DNA from: a virus
IMG/VR virus record: IMGVR_UViG_3300010299_000012
Location: 1-44,272 of that record
Reading direction: 5' to 3' (one strand)
DNA length: 44,272 nucleotides
The notes under the pieces were generated by a model. It was not told the DNA's origin and made no database searches. It saw nothing but the letters and a program-made list of their open reading frames with translations. The translations under genes were made by a program, and so were the position numbers. The stretch's first letter is position 1; each line of letters begins with the position of its first letter. Positions 28,192 to 37,167 of this stretch are shown in pieces.

Positions 28192-29253
28192 AAGAGTCAT
28201 TCTTCCACCTACCATAATGTTGTATGCCAACACAAGTGCAACTGCAACAGGATCAAAAACCAAAACAATTACAATGATGAACCACTTTACGACTTGGTCT
28301 ACTGGCATTCCAAATGATTCTGCGATAAAACGAAAACTACCAATATCGGTTGAACGAATTCCTTCTTTTTCTTTTAATATCTCTGCTTGGTTTTCTTTTA
28401 TTTTGTCGTACTTATCTTCTATAATAGTAACATTATCTAAATCGTTTGTTGTATCACGAAGACCATTTACCTTTTCCACAAATTTATCGTATTCACTTGA
28501 AATTTGATCATCAATTTTTGCAAGAGCATCATTATATGATTTTGTTGCGGAAGTTTCTTCTTCTGTTATTGCCGATAGTGATTTTGCGATAGAATCTCTT
28601 TCAGGTTGTTGTGCTATCCTTAATTCTTCTATTTTCTTTTTATTGTTACTGAATAACCCACCACCCTTCGATTCTAATTCACTTTTTGCTTTATCTAATA
28701 CCGCAAGACGATCCATTAATTGTTGCCTGCGTAATCCTCTTGATTCTGTATCTGTTTTGTTTCTATTAGCAAGTGCTTCTTGTCGTTTTCGTCCGTCTGC
28801 TACATAATCGTCATAGATTTTTTGAAAACCTGCAATCGTTTCAGTCTTTTTATCTTCTACCGTTACATCTGTGTTTTTAAGTGTTTCAATTTCGGTTTCA
28901 ATAACTACTATTTCTTTATTAAGTGTTTCTATGTTATTTTCGTGCATTTCAACTCTTGATCGTGTGTCATCGTATGCATCACTTAAAAATCCATAAATAC
29001 CTAAAGAAGTAATTCCGATCAAAACTACAACCGAAACTGTACAATACCATTTTAATATTCTTGGAATTCTTTCCCAATAACGATACAAAAATGAAGTCAT
29101 TGCAAGTTTTCCTGCCTCAAGGACTCCTGCCATAACCATGGCTGCGATGGCCGCACCCGCAAATAATAATCCAATACCTCGCACAGAAAAGAAAGCAGCC
29201 GTTCCTGCTACTGCAAGTGCCAATACCCCTATAATAGCAGTAAATAACTTCAT
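28159..29253 (-). CDS. Membrane protein with long coiled coil; 0-frame product of a probable frameshift pair
   Basis: The 0-frame product has 364 residues. Three hydrophobic segments lie near the N-terminus: residues 4-24 ([20 protein letters not shown]), 27-45 ([20 protein letters not shown]) and 72-91 ([17 protein letters not shown]). A long charged coiled coil covers about 95-310. A last hydrophobic segment sits at about 326-350 ([20 protein letters not shown]). The family looks like one seen in T4-like marine phages without known function. The start is supported by GGGAG about 13 bases upstream. The protein ends LPKKKIG on a run of ten A's, where a -1 slip would add 240 residues. A role in the host membrane, for instance in lysis control or superinfection exclusion, is possible but not shown. 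Confidence 0.85.
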   Translation of the reverse strand: MKLFTAIIGVLALAVAGTAAFFSVRGIGLLFAGAAIAAMVMAGVLEAGKLAMTSFLYRYWERIPRILKWYCTVSVVVLIGITSLGIYGFLSDAYDDTRSRVEMHENNIETLNKEIVVIETEIETLKNTDVTVEDKKTETIAGFQKIYDDYVADGRKRQEALANRNKTDTESRGLRRQQLMDRLAVLDKAKSELESKGGGLFSNNKKKIEELRIAQQPERDSIAKSLSAITEEETSATKSYNDALAKIDDQISSEYDKFVEKVNGLRDTTNDLDNVTIIEDKYDKIKENQAEILKEKEGIRSTDIGSFRFIAESFGMPVDQVVKWFIIVIVLVFDPVAVALVLAYNIMVGGRMTLGEELPKKKIG

Positions 29254-29330
29254 ATTAATACATATCTCCCTTTTCTATTTTCGTAATTCTACCAACACAC
29301 ATTATTATATGTATAAATATAATATAGTTA

Positions 29331-29366
29331 TAAAAAAAGAGGGTAAAATTCCCTCTTTTATTTTTA
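29331..29366 (-). terminator. Rho-independent terminator after HSP20
   Basis: The minus strand has a 9-bp stem, AAAAGAGGG/CCCTCTTTT (29351-29359 with 29335-29343), around a 7-base loop and followed by a T run. It lies 20-50 bases past the HSP20 stop at 29386. Because the arms are A/T-flanked, it could also work on the plus strand. It separates HSP20 from the 364 aa membrane protein gene. Confidence 0.8.
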
Positions 29367-29385
29367 AGTTGTTTAAGTTAGATAA

Positions 29386-29883
29386 TCAAAGGATTTTTAC
29401 CTTCTTTGCTTTTGTTTCAATTACTTCCTTTTTTGGTATAGTAACATTAAGAATTCCATTATCAAATTTTGCGGAAATCTTATTAACATTCAATGTTGCA
29501 TCATCAACCTTAAACGACCTCCTAAACGAAGACCGTTTCAGTTCCCTGTAAACATACTTTACGTCGGGGTCTTCAATCTCAGTCTTTTTTTCACCTGCTA
29601 TCGTAAGCAATCCGTCTTCATATTCAACTGATACATCTTCCTTTCCAAGTCCTGCAATTTCTGCTTCAATTCTAACTTCCTTAGTTGTATCTGCTACATT
29701 TACTCTGGGGTATGAACTATTTCCAAAAAAGTTTACTCCGAATTCTTGTCCGAAGTTTGGAAATGCTTGATTGACCATTTTGTCAAAAATAGAGTCGAAT
29801 GGAGTTAAAAATTCGTCTCTTAAATTTGGAACGTGTTTACCAAGTCCTGTTCCATTGGACTTATTATATCCGTAGTTTTTCAT
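29386..29883 (-). CDS. hsp20: Small heat-shock protein, HSP20/alpha-crystallin family
   Basis: The protein has 165 residues, typical for the family. The alpha-crystallin domain covers about residues 62-155: YPRVNVADTTKEVRIEAEIA, then LGKEDVSVEYEDGLLTIAGE, then YRELKRSSFRRSFKVDDAT, then the signature ISAKFDNGILNVTIPKKE. The N-terminal 60 residues contain the usual variable segment. Phage HSP20 proteins are common in T4-like cyanophages and marine myoviruses and are thought to act as ATP-independent holdases during infection. It appears to be a single-gene unit, with a sigma70-like promoter at 29963-29990, a 5' leader holding a hairpin, a weak ribosome binding site (AGGAT) 9 bases before the ATG, and a terminator at 29331-29366. 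Confidence 0.95.
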   Translation of the reverse strand: MKNYGYNKSNGTGLGKHVPNLRDEFLTPFDSIFDKMVNQAFPNFGQEFGVNFFGNSSYPRVNVADTTKEVRIEAEIAGLGKEDVSVEYEDGLLTIAGEKKTEIEDPDVKYVYRELKRSSFRRSFKVDDATLNVNKISAKFDNGILNVTIPKKEVIETKAKKVKIL

Positions 29884-29904
29884 TTTATTTATCCTATTTT
29901 AGTT

Positions 29905-29928
29905 ACGAATCCCGTTTTGGGCATCCGT
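29905..29928 (-). promoter_or_regulatory. Stem-loop in the HSP20 leader
   Basis: The minus strand ACGGAT-G-CCC-AAAAC-GGG-ATTCGT can form a 9-bp stem (one G-U pair, one bulged G) with a 5-base loop. It lies between the predicted promoter and the ribosome binding site of hsp20. It has no T run, so it is not a terminator. Leader structures often control hsp20 genes, but this one does not cover the visible ribosome binding site, so the role is open. Confidence 0.4.
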
Positions 29929-29962
29929 TGAATAACCTCATTTGAGCATTACTCTAATAATA

Positions 29963-29990
29963 AATATACTATAATATATAAAAAAGTCAA
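29963..29990 (-). promoter_or_regulatory. Sigma70-like promoter for hsp20
   Basis: The minus strand has TTGACT (29985-29990), a 16-base spacer and TATATT (29963-29968). It lies just past the stop of the HD gene and gives a leader of about 75 bases to the hsp20 ATG. The match to the host vegetative consensus is good, although the region is AT-rich. Confidence 0.5.
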
Positions 29991-29993
29991 TTA

Positions 29994-30662
29994 TTATGGA
30001 TCGAACTTCATTATATTATCCATGTTGGACTTTTCTGCTAAACAGGTCATATGATCTGCCCAATGAATAACTCTTGGAAGTTCTGTTTTCAACCCCACTT
30101 CTTTTGAAAATGCTTTTAGGTATTGTGGGTTTGCTTCATCGTACATTCCGTCTGAAAGTTTTATTCCGAGAAATTCTTTCTCAGTTATTTTAATTTCAAA
30201 GTGCTGAAGTAACCATATTGATCTATCCGTGACAGACATCCAGTGAATGTCAGGATTAATGTTATACAACTTTCCTTGGTTCTTACGATGCCACTCACTA
30301 TCATTGTGTTGGTATTGCTCCCCGTCAAGTGAGCCAAGTTTACCTAGATCATGGTTGAAGGCTGCGAACATCATTTCGTCATCTGTAAAGTCTATATTTG
30401 CACCTATGCTTTGTAGTAAAACTTTGACTCCCCTTACAGTTTTGCACACACCTAATACATGGTCTATATAACCTCCGTCATATGCGTTGTGAAATCTGTC
30501 AATGCTACTTGCAGGTGATACTAATGCACGTAAACCAAGACACCCGTCATCAGTTCCGAACATATGAAGTAACTTTTGTTGCCGTTCTCCTTCAAAGGTA
30601 TTTTCAATAAATTGCAAAAATTTTGTGTAATTTTCTTCAAGTTGCTTTTCGGTATAATTCAT
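29994..30662 (-). CDS. HD-domain metal-dependent phosphohydrolase
   Basis: The protein has 222 residues. HD-superfamily ligands are visible: H68 (GGYIDHVLGV), H104-D105 (FNHDLGK) and D203 near the C-terminus (HWADHMTCLAE). Further histidines at 120, 125 and 154 may complete the site. Such enzymes hydrolyse nucleotides or nucleotide second messengers with divalent metal, and in phages they may adjust nucleotide pools or host signalling. The exact substrate cannot be read from sequence. A strong sigma70-like promoter (30670-30698) sits so close to the ATG that the transcript would be nearly leaderless, and no Shine-Dalgarno is present. The neighbours are a glycosyltransferase upstream and hsp20 downstream. 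Confidence 0.8.
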   Translation of the reverse strand: MNYTEKQLEENYTKFLQFIENTFEGERQQKLLHMFGTDDGCLGLRALVSPASSIDRFHNAYDGGYIDHVLGVCKTVRGVKVLLQSIGANIDFTDDEMMFAAFNHDLGKLGSLDGEQYQHNDSEWHRKNQGKLYNINPDIHWMSVTDRSIWLLQHFEIKITEKEFLGIKLSDGMYDEANPQYLKAFSKEVGLKTELPRVIHWADHMTCLAEKSNMDNIMKFDP

Positions 30663-30669
30663 ACAGAAA

Positions 30670-30698
30670 ATATTATATTATAGTTTACTACTTGTCAA
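30670..30698 (-). promoter_or_regulatory. Sigma70-like promoter for the HD gene
   Basis: The minus strand has a consensus TTGACA (30693-30698). It is followed either by TATAAT after 15 bases (30672-30677) or by TAATAT after 17 bases (30670-30675). The expected start of transcription falls within a few bases of the ATG at 30662, and the -35 box lies 2-7 bases past the stop of the upstream glycosyltransferase gene. Confidence 0.55.
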
Positions 30699-32058
30699 AT
30701 AAAACTTTTTTGAACTCACCTATGTGTGCTTGAAAATTATCTCGTTTCCACTTTTTCATTTCATTTAAAAGTGAATAATAGTAATCAAACTTTTTATTTA
30801 ATATTTTGTTCGAATTTACTAAGAAACATCCTGTTTTGGAGAATGGTCTTTCATTAAGTGAATGTTTAAATTCTTTATACAAAGATGTGTAACCTTGCTC
30901 TTCTAAATTCAGAATTTCACCACTCTTTACTTTTTTTATCTTACTATTTAATTCGTTTATGTCACTATAATTACTGCAAAATGTGTCATTTGCAAATAGC
31001 ATTGTTCTATCGTTTGGTAGCACTTCGTAAATGTGACAGATGTATTCATAATAGTAATAAAGAAAATGATTTTGATTTTTTATCCGTGCGAATGTACCAT
31101 TTACATTTTTTAATTTATGAGAATTTGAGTCTCTAACAGTTATCACATCTAATCCAGGATAATATACCCTTGAGTCTGATGAATATACAACACCAAATTT
31201 CGGTTCACTCCATTTTTTAATTATTCTTGTTTTCTTTGAAGTTTCTTGATAATACTTTTCAAGTTCAATATCATCTTTCTGGTGCTTTTCACGATACAAA
31301 CTTTTTTTATTTAATACGACTTCTGTTTTACCATTATATTCTTTTATTTTTTTTGATATAAGTTGTTTTATCGCAGCCCGATTGTAATTTGTGTAAAGTT
31401 GGCGATTGATGTTTACGTTTTCACGTGAAGCAGGTGCGTGGTACATATGGTATGCTACTTGTGAAACACTACCAAAATTTACTCCCGGTTTAAGTCTATT
31501 CTCTACGAAATCTAAATCCTGAAATCCCCACCCCTCAAAATCCTCATTCATTCCACCTGCATCTACAAAAGAAGAGTTTCTAATAATAAATGAAAATTTA
31601 CCATTTTGTGAGTTTGATTTATACTCAGTTTCGTTGTTTAATTGTGCAATATCACTTGAGTGAAGACGATATGTTTCTTCTTTGTCAAGAAAGATTACTT
31701 CTGAAAACGGACGTATAAAGTCTGTGGTTGTGTCAATACTTTGTAGAACAAAATTGAAATCAGTATAAAAATCCCCATCTACAATCCATAGATATTCTGT
31801 AAATACATCCTTGGCTGCATAGTTTATGATTTTTGATTTATTAAATTTGTTGGAATTACTTTTGTAAATTAAATGAGTAATGTTTGTGTAGTTTAACAAG
31901 TATTGCTCTATTACCAGAGTTTTGTCACTTTCTTGTTCAACAACCACCACATCGCAGTTTAGTTTATTCAGTTTTTTAATTAAATAACAGAAGTTATTAA
32001 ATCTGTTGGATATTAATCTATATATGGGAACAATAATCGTGACATTATCATTATTCAT
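30688..32058 (-). CDS. Glycosyltransferase family 2 (GT-A), with galactosyltransferase-type C motif
   Basis: The protein has 456 residues. The first 200 form a GT-A fold: TIIVPIYRLISNRFNN at the N-terminus, the metal-binding DGD at 94-96 (LWIVDGDFYTD), and GGMNEDFEGWGFQDLDFVE at about 168-186. The last is the acceptor-side motif shared with Glyco_transf_7C/chondroitin-polymerase-type enzymes. The C-terminal 250 residues are unassigned, with many lysines and aromatic residues. It probably transfers a sugar from a nucleotide-sugar, either to a virion protein or to a glycan made by the plus-strand enzymes. Its start overlaps the stop of the 702 aa virion gene by one base (TAATG), so it is co-transcribed with structural genes, which hints at virion glycosylation. 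Confidence 0.85.
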   Translation of the reverse strand: MNNDNVTIIVPIYRLISNRFNNFCYLIKKLNKLNCDVVVVEQESDKTLVIEQYLLNYTNITHLIYKSNSNKFNKSKIINYAAKDVFTEYLWIVDGDFYTDFNFVLQSIDTTTDFIRPFSEVIFLDKEETYRLHSSDIAQLNNETEYKSNSQNGKFSFIIRNSSFVDAGGMNEDFEGWGFQDLDFVENRLKPGVNFGSVSQVAYHMYHAPASRENVNINRQLYTNYNRAAIKQLISKKIKEYNGKTEVVLNKKSLYREKHQKDDIELEKYYQETSKKTRIIKKWSEPKFGVVYSSDSRVYYPGLDVITVRDSNSHKLKNVNGTFARIKNQNHFLYYYYEYICHIYEVLPNDRTMLFANDTFCSNYSDINELNSKIKKVKSGEILNLEEQGYTSLYKEFKHSLNERPFSKTGCFLVNSNKILNKKFDYYYSLLNEMKKWKRDNFQAHIGEFKKVLFDK

Positions 32059-34166
32059 TACACCCCATCCTCTATTCCAAATAATATGTCAGAGTTGCTT
32101 GATCTTTTTACAATTAATCCTGCTTGATATAGTTCTCTGAATGTATAATGTGTTCCATTTACACTTCCGTCAAACTTAAAGTCTATACAACACTCATTTT
32201 CTTGTCCGGAATTTAATGTAATAGTAACAACTGCACCATTTAGTGTATCTTGACCACCAACTTCTATTGCAATATATCTTGGATCATAATCTTTTGCATT
32301 TCTTATACCAAGTGTACCTTGTCTTGCTTCGTTGAAGTAAATTGCCATAAATGCTGGTTGTGTTCCAGATAGCACATTCTTGGGGTAACAGAAGATGGTG
32401 TTTTCACGTGCGTTTTTAAATGTACATCTCAATCCGTTGGATGGTGTTCCTGATGGTAAATCTATTGTTTTCTCAGGATCCAATGTGTATAATCTAGGTG
32501 TCGTGTTTATTGTTTTCCCATTAACACCAGTTGTCATAAATTTACTATCTCCGTCTGCCACTAATAAGTCCTCAAGTTTTGCAGAAGCATTTGTGAGACC
32601 ATCGTTAACATCAACAGTGACTTTGTCTTCGTCACAACATCTTTCACTATCACATATATATGAAGATTGTTGAATAGTTCTTCCCCAATGTTTAATGTTT
32701 AATTCTTCTCCGTCTTGTGTTATTACTGACAGTGTTACATTTTCTTTTGTTATACCCTCACCCAATTCGTTGACTGGTATAATTTCTACGGCAGTCTGCT
32801 CTGCGGTTAGTTTAAATTTGTTAATAATTGGTTCGTCTAAACTTGGACTATCTATTTTAAAATACATTTCATCTGCCATCGGAACATAAATTTCTTCATT
32901 TTGAGCATCTTTTTCAAGTGTAATTTCAAAGATTACACCTTCAAAACTATACGCAGTTGATGCACCCGATGGAGATACAACCAAGTCTGGAATATCCGTA
33001 TCATTGTTGTCAATGTATAAATTGTTTTCGTCCTCAGATTCTGTGTTGTCTCGTTGACTCGCATATGCACACTCACCACGTACCTTGATGTTTGGAAATC
33101 TACGAGCAGTGGGACTTGTTTGAAATGGTATTAAAGATTTTAGAAGTGAAGCACTTTGAGTATTTGCGGTGTTTGACTTTAGAGTTACGGTAATTTCACC
33201 AACCCCATTTAAACCATCAATTATGTTGTCAGAAATTCCCCCACCGATACCAAACTCAGAATTTTTTGTAACATAAAAAGATATTTCTGATTCAAGTGTG
33301 TCTGCCTCAGTTACATTTGCAACGGCAGTACTATGAAGAATTCCTATGTTTTTGAACATGGTATGAACCTCTTGTCCATTGAGCGACTCTCTTGGTCCGG
33401 TTCTTCTGTTGTAGTCAATCTGAGCAACTAAAGGATGCCTTGATGCAATGCCACCAATGTTTTTTACTGTTATGAACCACCCACCGCCCTCGGCAGCCGT
33501 TTTTACTATGTCAATTTCATACTTTTCTGTTTGTGCCCTACCACCGGTCGGTGAACCGGTCATGGGACGATAATTTAAAACCATTCCCGTGTTGGTTCCT
33601 GTTGAAACAAAAAGTGGTTTACTGATTATTGGTTCGTGTACATCAGATGAAACGTTATTACCAAGTGCAACATGAGCAGGATGATTTCTGTCCCATAAAT
33701 AATAAACCTTTCCACTTTCGAGATATGATTCTGGTTTTAGTTGGTCAAACGATACTTTTCCTGAAGTTACTATTACTGCATTGGTTTCAGTTTCATTTTC
33801 ATTTATTTCACTACCAGAACCATCACAGGTTACACTCACACTTTCTACGATACCAACAACTTCTATTAAATGCTCTTGATCTGACGGATTGTTTGTATCA
33901 TACATTGCGTATGCTAAATTAAACCCATTTATCTTTGGGTCCCATCTTACTGCGTCACCAACTTTAGGACAATTGTAAGTAAGTTTTGCCCGTAATGTAG
34001 TTCTTTCAGACTCCCATCTGTAATCCTTGGCTGCTTGCTTTACTTGTTCGTATATATTCTCAAGAACATCAGCATCACAAGAACTTGAAGTAGTTTGTAG
34101 TGCTTGACCACCGATTGGTTGACACCCTCTTAAATTAAATGCTGATCTGTTTTGTAGTGTTGCCAT
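32058..34166 (-). CDS. Virion structural protein sharing a module with the 584 aa protein
   Basis: The protein has 702 residues with no signal peptide. Residues about 104-199 (VVGIVESV, VTSGKVSFDQ, LESGKVYYLWDR, EPIISKPLFVSTGTNTGMVL, NYRP) repeat a module that occurs twice in the 584 aa protein encoded just upstream. This type of G-x-V, L-x-x-G-x-x-Y, SKPL module is common in tail-fibre and decoration proteins of marine phages. The C-terminal half is beta-rich, with Cys-containing stretches (YICDSERCCDED at about residues 507-518) that might bind metal or form disulfides. A good ribosome binding site (AGAGGAAA) precedes the ATG. I infer a fibre or decoration protein; the position in the virion is unknown. 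Confidence 0.8.
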   Translation of the reverse strand: MATLQNRSAFNLRGCQPIGGQALQTTSSSCDADVLENIYEQVKQAAKDYRWESERTTLRAKLTYNCPKVGDAVRWDPKINGFNLAYAMYDTNNPSDQEHLIEVVGIVESVSVTCDGSGSEINENETETNAVIVTSGKVSFDQLKPESYLESGKVYYLWDRNHPAHVALGNNVSSDVHEPIISKPLFVSTGTNTGMVLNYRPMTGSPTGGRAQTEKYEIDIVKTAAEGGGWFITVKNIGGIASRHPLVAQIDYNRRTGPRESLNGQEVHTMFKNIGILHSTAVANVTEADTLESEISFYVTKNSEFGIGGGISDNIIDGLNGVGEITVTLKSNTANTQSASLLKSLIPFQTSPTARRFPNIKVRGECAYASQRDNTESEDENNLYIDNNDTDIPDLVVSPSGASTAYSFEGVIFEITLEKDAQNEEIYVPMADEMYFKIDSPSLDEPIINKFKLTAEQTAVEIIPVNELGEGITKENVTLSVITQDGEELNIKHWGRTIQQSSYICDSERCCDEDKVTVDVNDGLTNASAKLEDLLVADGDSKFMTTGVNGKTINTTPRLYTLDPEKTIDLPSGTPSNGLRCTFKNARENTIFCYPKNVLSGTQPAFMAIYFNEARQGTLGIRNAKDYDPRYIAIEVGGQDTLNGAVVTITLNSGQENECCIDFKFDGSVNGTHYTFRELYQAGLIVKRSSNSDILFGIEDGV

Positions 34167-34184
34167 TTTTCCTCTTTCTAAATT

Positions 34185-34562
34185 TTACGAATCGTCTGAA
34201 CTAGATATTTGTTGCGATAACGCAGTTGAATCAAGTGTGTTTACAGGATCAACTGCCTTTACCCATTCTGGTTCTTTTCCTCCACCAAGACTCATTCTTG
34301 TGTAGATGTGTATTTTTGAAATATTTTTTACTACATCTAGTTTATCATCAGTTTGCTGATTTACATATGTTACAAAAGCATAATCTCCTTCAGATGAATC
34401 CCCTATTAACAATCCATGCAATGGCCATACTGAATTGAGAAAACCTTTTATTTCTTTATCAACATCTTCAAAGTCTTGACATCCATTTTCATCCATTCCA
34501 CACGTTGAATAAAATGTAAAATGTTTGTACCTAAAGTTTCCTATATCGTATAGTGATCCCAT
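34185..34562 (-). CDS. Small virion-block protein of unknown function
   Basis: The protein has 125 residues when started at the ATG at 34562, two bases after the TAA of the 584 aa gene. A TTG at 34586 would add eight residues but overlaps that gene by 22 bp, so the ATG is preferred. The sequence (MGSLYDIGNFRYKHFTFY, IKGFLNSVWPLHGLLIGDSS, IHIYTRMSLGGGKEP) is mixed alpha/beta without membrane segments and ends in a Ser/Asp tail. No family is recognised. It lies between two proteins that share a fibre-type module, so a small accessory or adaptor subunit is plausible. Confidence 0.75.
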   Translation of the reverse strand: MGSLYDIGNFRYKHFTFYSTCGMDENGCQDFEDVDKEIKGFLNSVWPLHGLLIGDSSEGDYAFVTYVNQQTDDKLDVVKNISKIHIYTRMSLGGGKEPEWVKAVDPVNTLDSTALSQQISSSDDS

Positions 34563-34564
34563 GA

Positions 34565-36319
34565 TTAGTTTTCCGATCTTTCCCAATTTCCGTAATTAAT
34601 GTTTCCACCAACCGTAACATTGAATTCAGTTTTAATGTACTTATCCAATTGTATCGTGCTTGTATTAAAGTTTACTGAGTTTACATTTGCTACATCACCC
34701 TTTATTGCGTCTGGCCAATGTTTATTTAAATATTCGTCTGCTATATAATCCACGGTTGTGGTAAAGTTTTTCTCAGTCTTCTTTGACACACACGGTTCAC
34801 TTACGTTTGGATTGATTGCGTTACAAGTATCATACGGAGTTGGGTAAACTGGATCGTTTAGTAGTAAAATTTGATCTTCTGATATTGCGTAGAATAATGG
34901 TTTTGCGTAAGAAACTACCTTCCGTGTATCTGGGTCTCTCTTAAAGGGATTGTTTATAGTAGTATTTCTAAATGGAGTAACTCCGTTAGTTACATTTTTA
35001 ATATCGGAATCTCCAACACTGTTATTGAACCAATCGTCCATTTCGTCTGAACTATAATCATATACGGTGCGTCTTAGTTTCTTGGACTGCTCTGCGTAAG
35101 AATTTACATCAGTTGTAATATCAAACGAATCAAGATAATAAGTGTATCCTCTTTTAAAAATTGCATTTGGTTTTGTGTTTGTGTCTGATTCTGACATCTT
35201 TAAACCACTTGGCATTTCAAATTTTACCATGCCACTTGTTTGAACTTGGAAATAATCCGCAGTTGCAATTGTGACTATTCCTATACTTTCACAACCATAT
35301 GCATCATCAATTTGCAATTCGTCAGGTGAGTTTTGTGAAGCAGAATTACACAACACATAAGGACTATCACCACTTTCAAAGTCTAAATAACTTGGAAGTA
35401 CACTTTCAGTAACTCCTTCAAACTCAGATACTTTTTCTGTTGCGTTACCAAATCCACCTGATATATTTCTTTGGATTTTTCTACGAACTCTTACAAAGTC
35501 ACCTACTTTGATCTTGCTACAACTTGCAGTATGCTCTACAACAAATTTATTTGGTTGGTCTGTTTTTTCGCATATAAGTCCACGATAATTTACAAAAACA
35601 CCACTTTGAGGTCCTGTTGCAATAATAAGAGGTTTGCTAACATGGGGTTCGTCATCATTTAATTGTTCGGCAGGATCAAAGTCTGCAATTTTTCCATTTC
35701 TGCCCAAGAAGTATGTCTTACCTCCAACCAATACAGATTCATTTGCTTGTATTTCTGATGTGTCTATTTGGAACTTTTCTACAAATATTGTTTCCTCGAA
35801 TTTAATATGACCACCAAATGCCACATTAATTCTTTCTATGTTTCCATCCAAATCTTTACGCACTCTTCTTATTATACCCACAACTTCAGCAGTATCGGGA
35901 TTGTCAGAAGATGCGTGTCTAAAAGTATTTGTTCCAAGATCACGTGCTAGAACATCACCAACTCTGTATATTATTTCTTGGGAATTCTCTACATCTTGAT
36001 AAAACTCAGTATAGTCAGCAGATATTTCAGAGTGACCAGGTGAGTCTGTGAATTCAATTCCGTCTCCCGAGTCTTTAATCTTAATAAACCCACCAGCTGC
36101 ATCCGTATATTCATTAGGTACATCTGCTAACTCACTGAACCTAATTCCCACATCATCATGTTTTAATAATGCTAATTGTTCGGCAAGTTTCTGTGCAGTA
36201 ATTGATTTGGTTTCACCCGATGGAGAAGACGCATATTCGTCTTTATCAACAACTATGAACAAATCGTCATTTGATAATTTGCTACTCTTGTTTAAATCTG
36301 TAATTTTCTGATTGGCCAT
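34565..36319 (-). CDS. Tail-fibre or baseplate-adaptor-like virion protein with duplicated module
   Basis: The protein has 584 residues. The N-terminus MANQKITDLNKSSKLSNDDL followed by FIVVD and SGETKSITAQKLAEQLA is the common attachment segment of many marine T4-like fibre and structural proteins. Two copies of a module (x-GI-V, SG-x-V-x-F, GxxYYL, KPL) lie at about residues 145-245 and 343-483. A third copy is in the 702 aa protein. The remaining sequence is beta-rich with no enzyme motif. It begins a cluster of three virion genes downstream of PhoH. The 65-base gap before it is AT-rich and holds two ATATTTAT motifs in the gene's sense, but no Shine-Dalgarno. Confidence 0.82.
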   Translation of the reverse strand: MANQKITDLNKSSKLSNDDLFIVVDKDEYASSPSGETKSITAQKLAEQLALLKHDDVGIRFSELADVPNEYTDAAGGFIKIKDSGDGIEFTDSPGHSEISADYTEFYQDVENSQEIIYRVGDVLARDLGTNTFRHASSDNPDTAEVVGIIRRVRKDLDGNIERINVAFGGHIKFEETIFVEKFQIDTSEIQANESVLVGGKTYFLGRNGKIADFDPAEQLNDDEPHVSKPLIIATGPQSGVFVNYRGLICEKTDQPNKFVVEHTASCSKIKVGDFVRVRRKIQRNISGGFGNATEKVSEFEGVTESVLPSYLDFESGDSPYVLCNSASQNSPDELQIDDAYGCESIGIVTIATADYFQVQTSGMVKFEMPSGLKMSESDTNTKPNAIFKRGYTYYLDSFDITTDVNSYAEQSKKLRRTVYDYSSDEMDDWFNNSVGDSDIKNVTNGVTPFRNTTINNPFKRDPDTRKVVSYAKPLFYAISEDQILLLNDPVYPTPYDTCNAINPNVSEPCVSKKTEKNFTTTVDYIADEYLNKHWPDAIKGDVANVNSVNFNTSTIQLDKYIKTEFNVTVGGNINYGNWERSEN

Positions 36320-36383
36320 GTCTAATTATAGAAAATATATATAACATAAATATACATATATTTTTTTATTCTATAAATATTTT

Positions 36384-37127
36384 CTATTTTAAACTTTTTA
36401 TTCGTTTAACTATAAATTTAACCAATTCACTTCTAATTATGTCGTCTTCTGTGAAATCAAAACTATAAATGCCTTGGTTTTTTGATTCATCATCGGCAAA
36501 AAGTCTTTTAATATTTGTAAATCCAGATTTATTTCCGATGTCACTTTGCATATTATCACCACAAATAAACAACTTACAATTCTCACCGACACGTGTCATT
36601 ATCGTGATGAGTTCTTTTTCTGTCATGTTCTGTGCTTCATCTACAATTACGCACTTGTTTTCCCAAGATGCTCCACGGAGGTAACCAACAGGTAATCCGT
36701 AGATGCGTTCTTCTTCCTGTAAATATTTTATATCTACTATATCTAAAAATTCTTCTAGTTTATCTTTCATTGGTTCTAAGTACGGAGCCATTTTGTCGTC
36801 TTGTGCTCCTGGTAAAAAACCTAATTTGTGATCTGAACTTTCAACTGCATTTCTTATGTAAACAAGTTCTTCTATTACATTATTGTTAAAAAATTGCAAT
36901 CCACAATATATGCTGATATATGTTTTCGCACTTCCTGCGGGTCCATTAACAAACATTAATTTTGTTGATTCACTTAAACCAACATCTAAAAACTTTTTCT
37001 GATTGTCTGTGAATGGTTTATGAGTTATTTTTAATTTTCTAATCTCTTCGTTAGTTCTTATTATTTCTTGAAGTTGAGTATCTGTAATAATACTTTTTGT
37101 AATATCTTTGTGCTTTTTCCTTGACAT
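36384..37127 (-). CDS. phoH: PhoH-like P-loop ATPase
   Basis: The protein has 247 residues, normal for phage PhoH. Walker A is GPAGSAKT at 62-69, and the Walker B/DEAQ motif VDEAQNM covers 162-168. The segments DNQKKFLDVGL, YIRNAVESSDHKLGFLPG and MTRVGENCKLFICGDNMQSD are typical of the family. PhoH proteins are widespread in marine phages; the activity is an ATPase or putative RNA helicase with no settled role, and a link to phosphate stress is not general. AAGGAGA about 9 bases before the ATG is a strong ribosome binding site. It follows the 104 aa gene by 40 bases, near the start of the minus-strand transcription unit. Confidence 0.95.
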   Translation of the reverse strand: MSRKKHKDITKSIITDTQLQEIIRTNEEIRKLKITHKPFTDNQKKFLDVGLSESTKLMFVNGPAGSAKTYISIYCGLQFFNNNVIEELVYIRNAVESSDHKLGFLPGAQDDKMAPYLEPMKDKLEEFLDIVDIKYLQEEERIYGLPVGYLRGASWENKCVIVDEAQNMTEKELITIMTRVGENCKLFICGDNMQSDIGNKSGFTNIKRLFADDESKNQGIYSFDFTEDDIIRSELVKFIVKRIKSLK

Positions 37128-37167
37128 CAGTATTTCTCCTTGTAGTTTATAAAGCGACTATAGCGGC

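Noticed and set aside
34563-34586. TTG start extending the 125 aa protein by eight residues
   Set aside because: It would overlap the 584 aa gene by 22 bp; the ATG two bases after that gene's stop is simpler.
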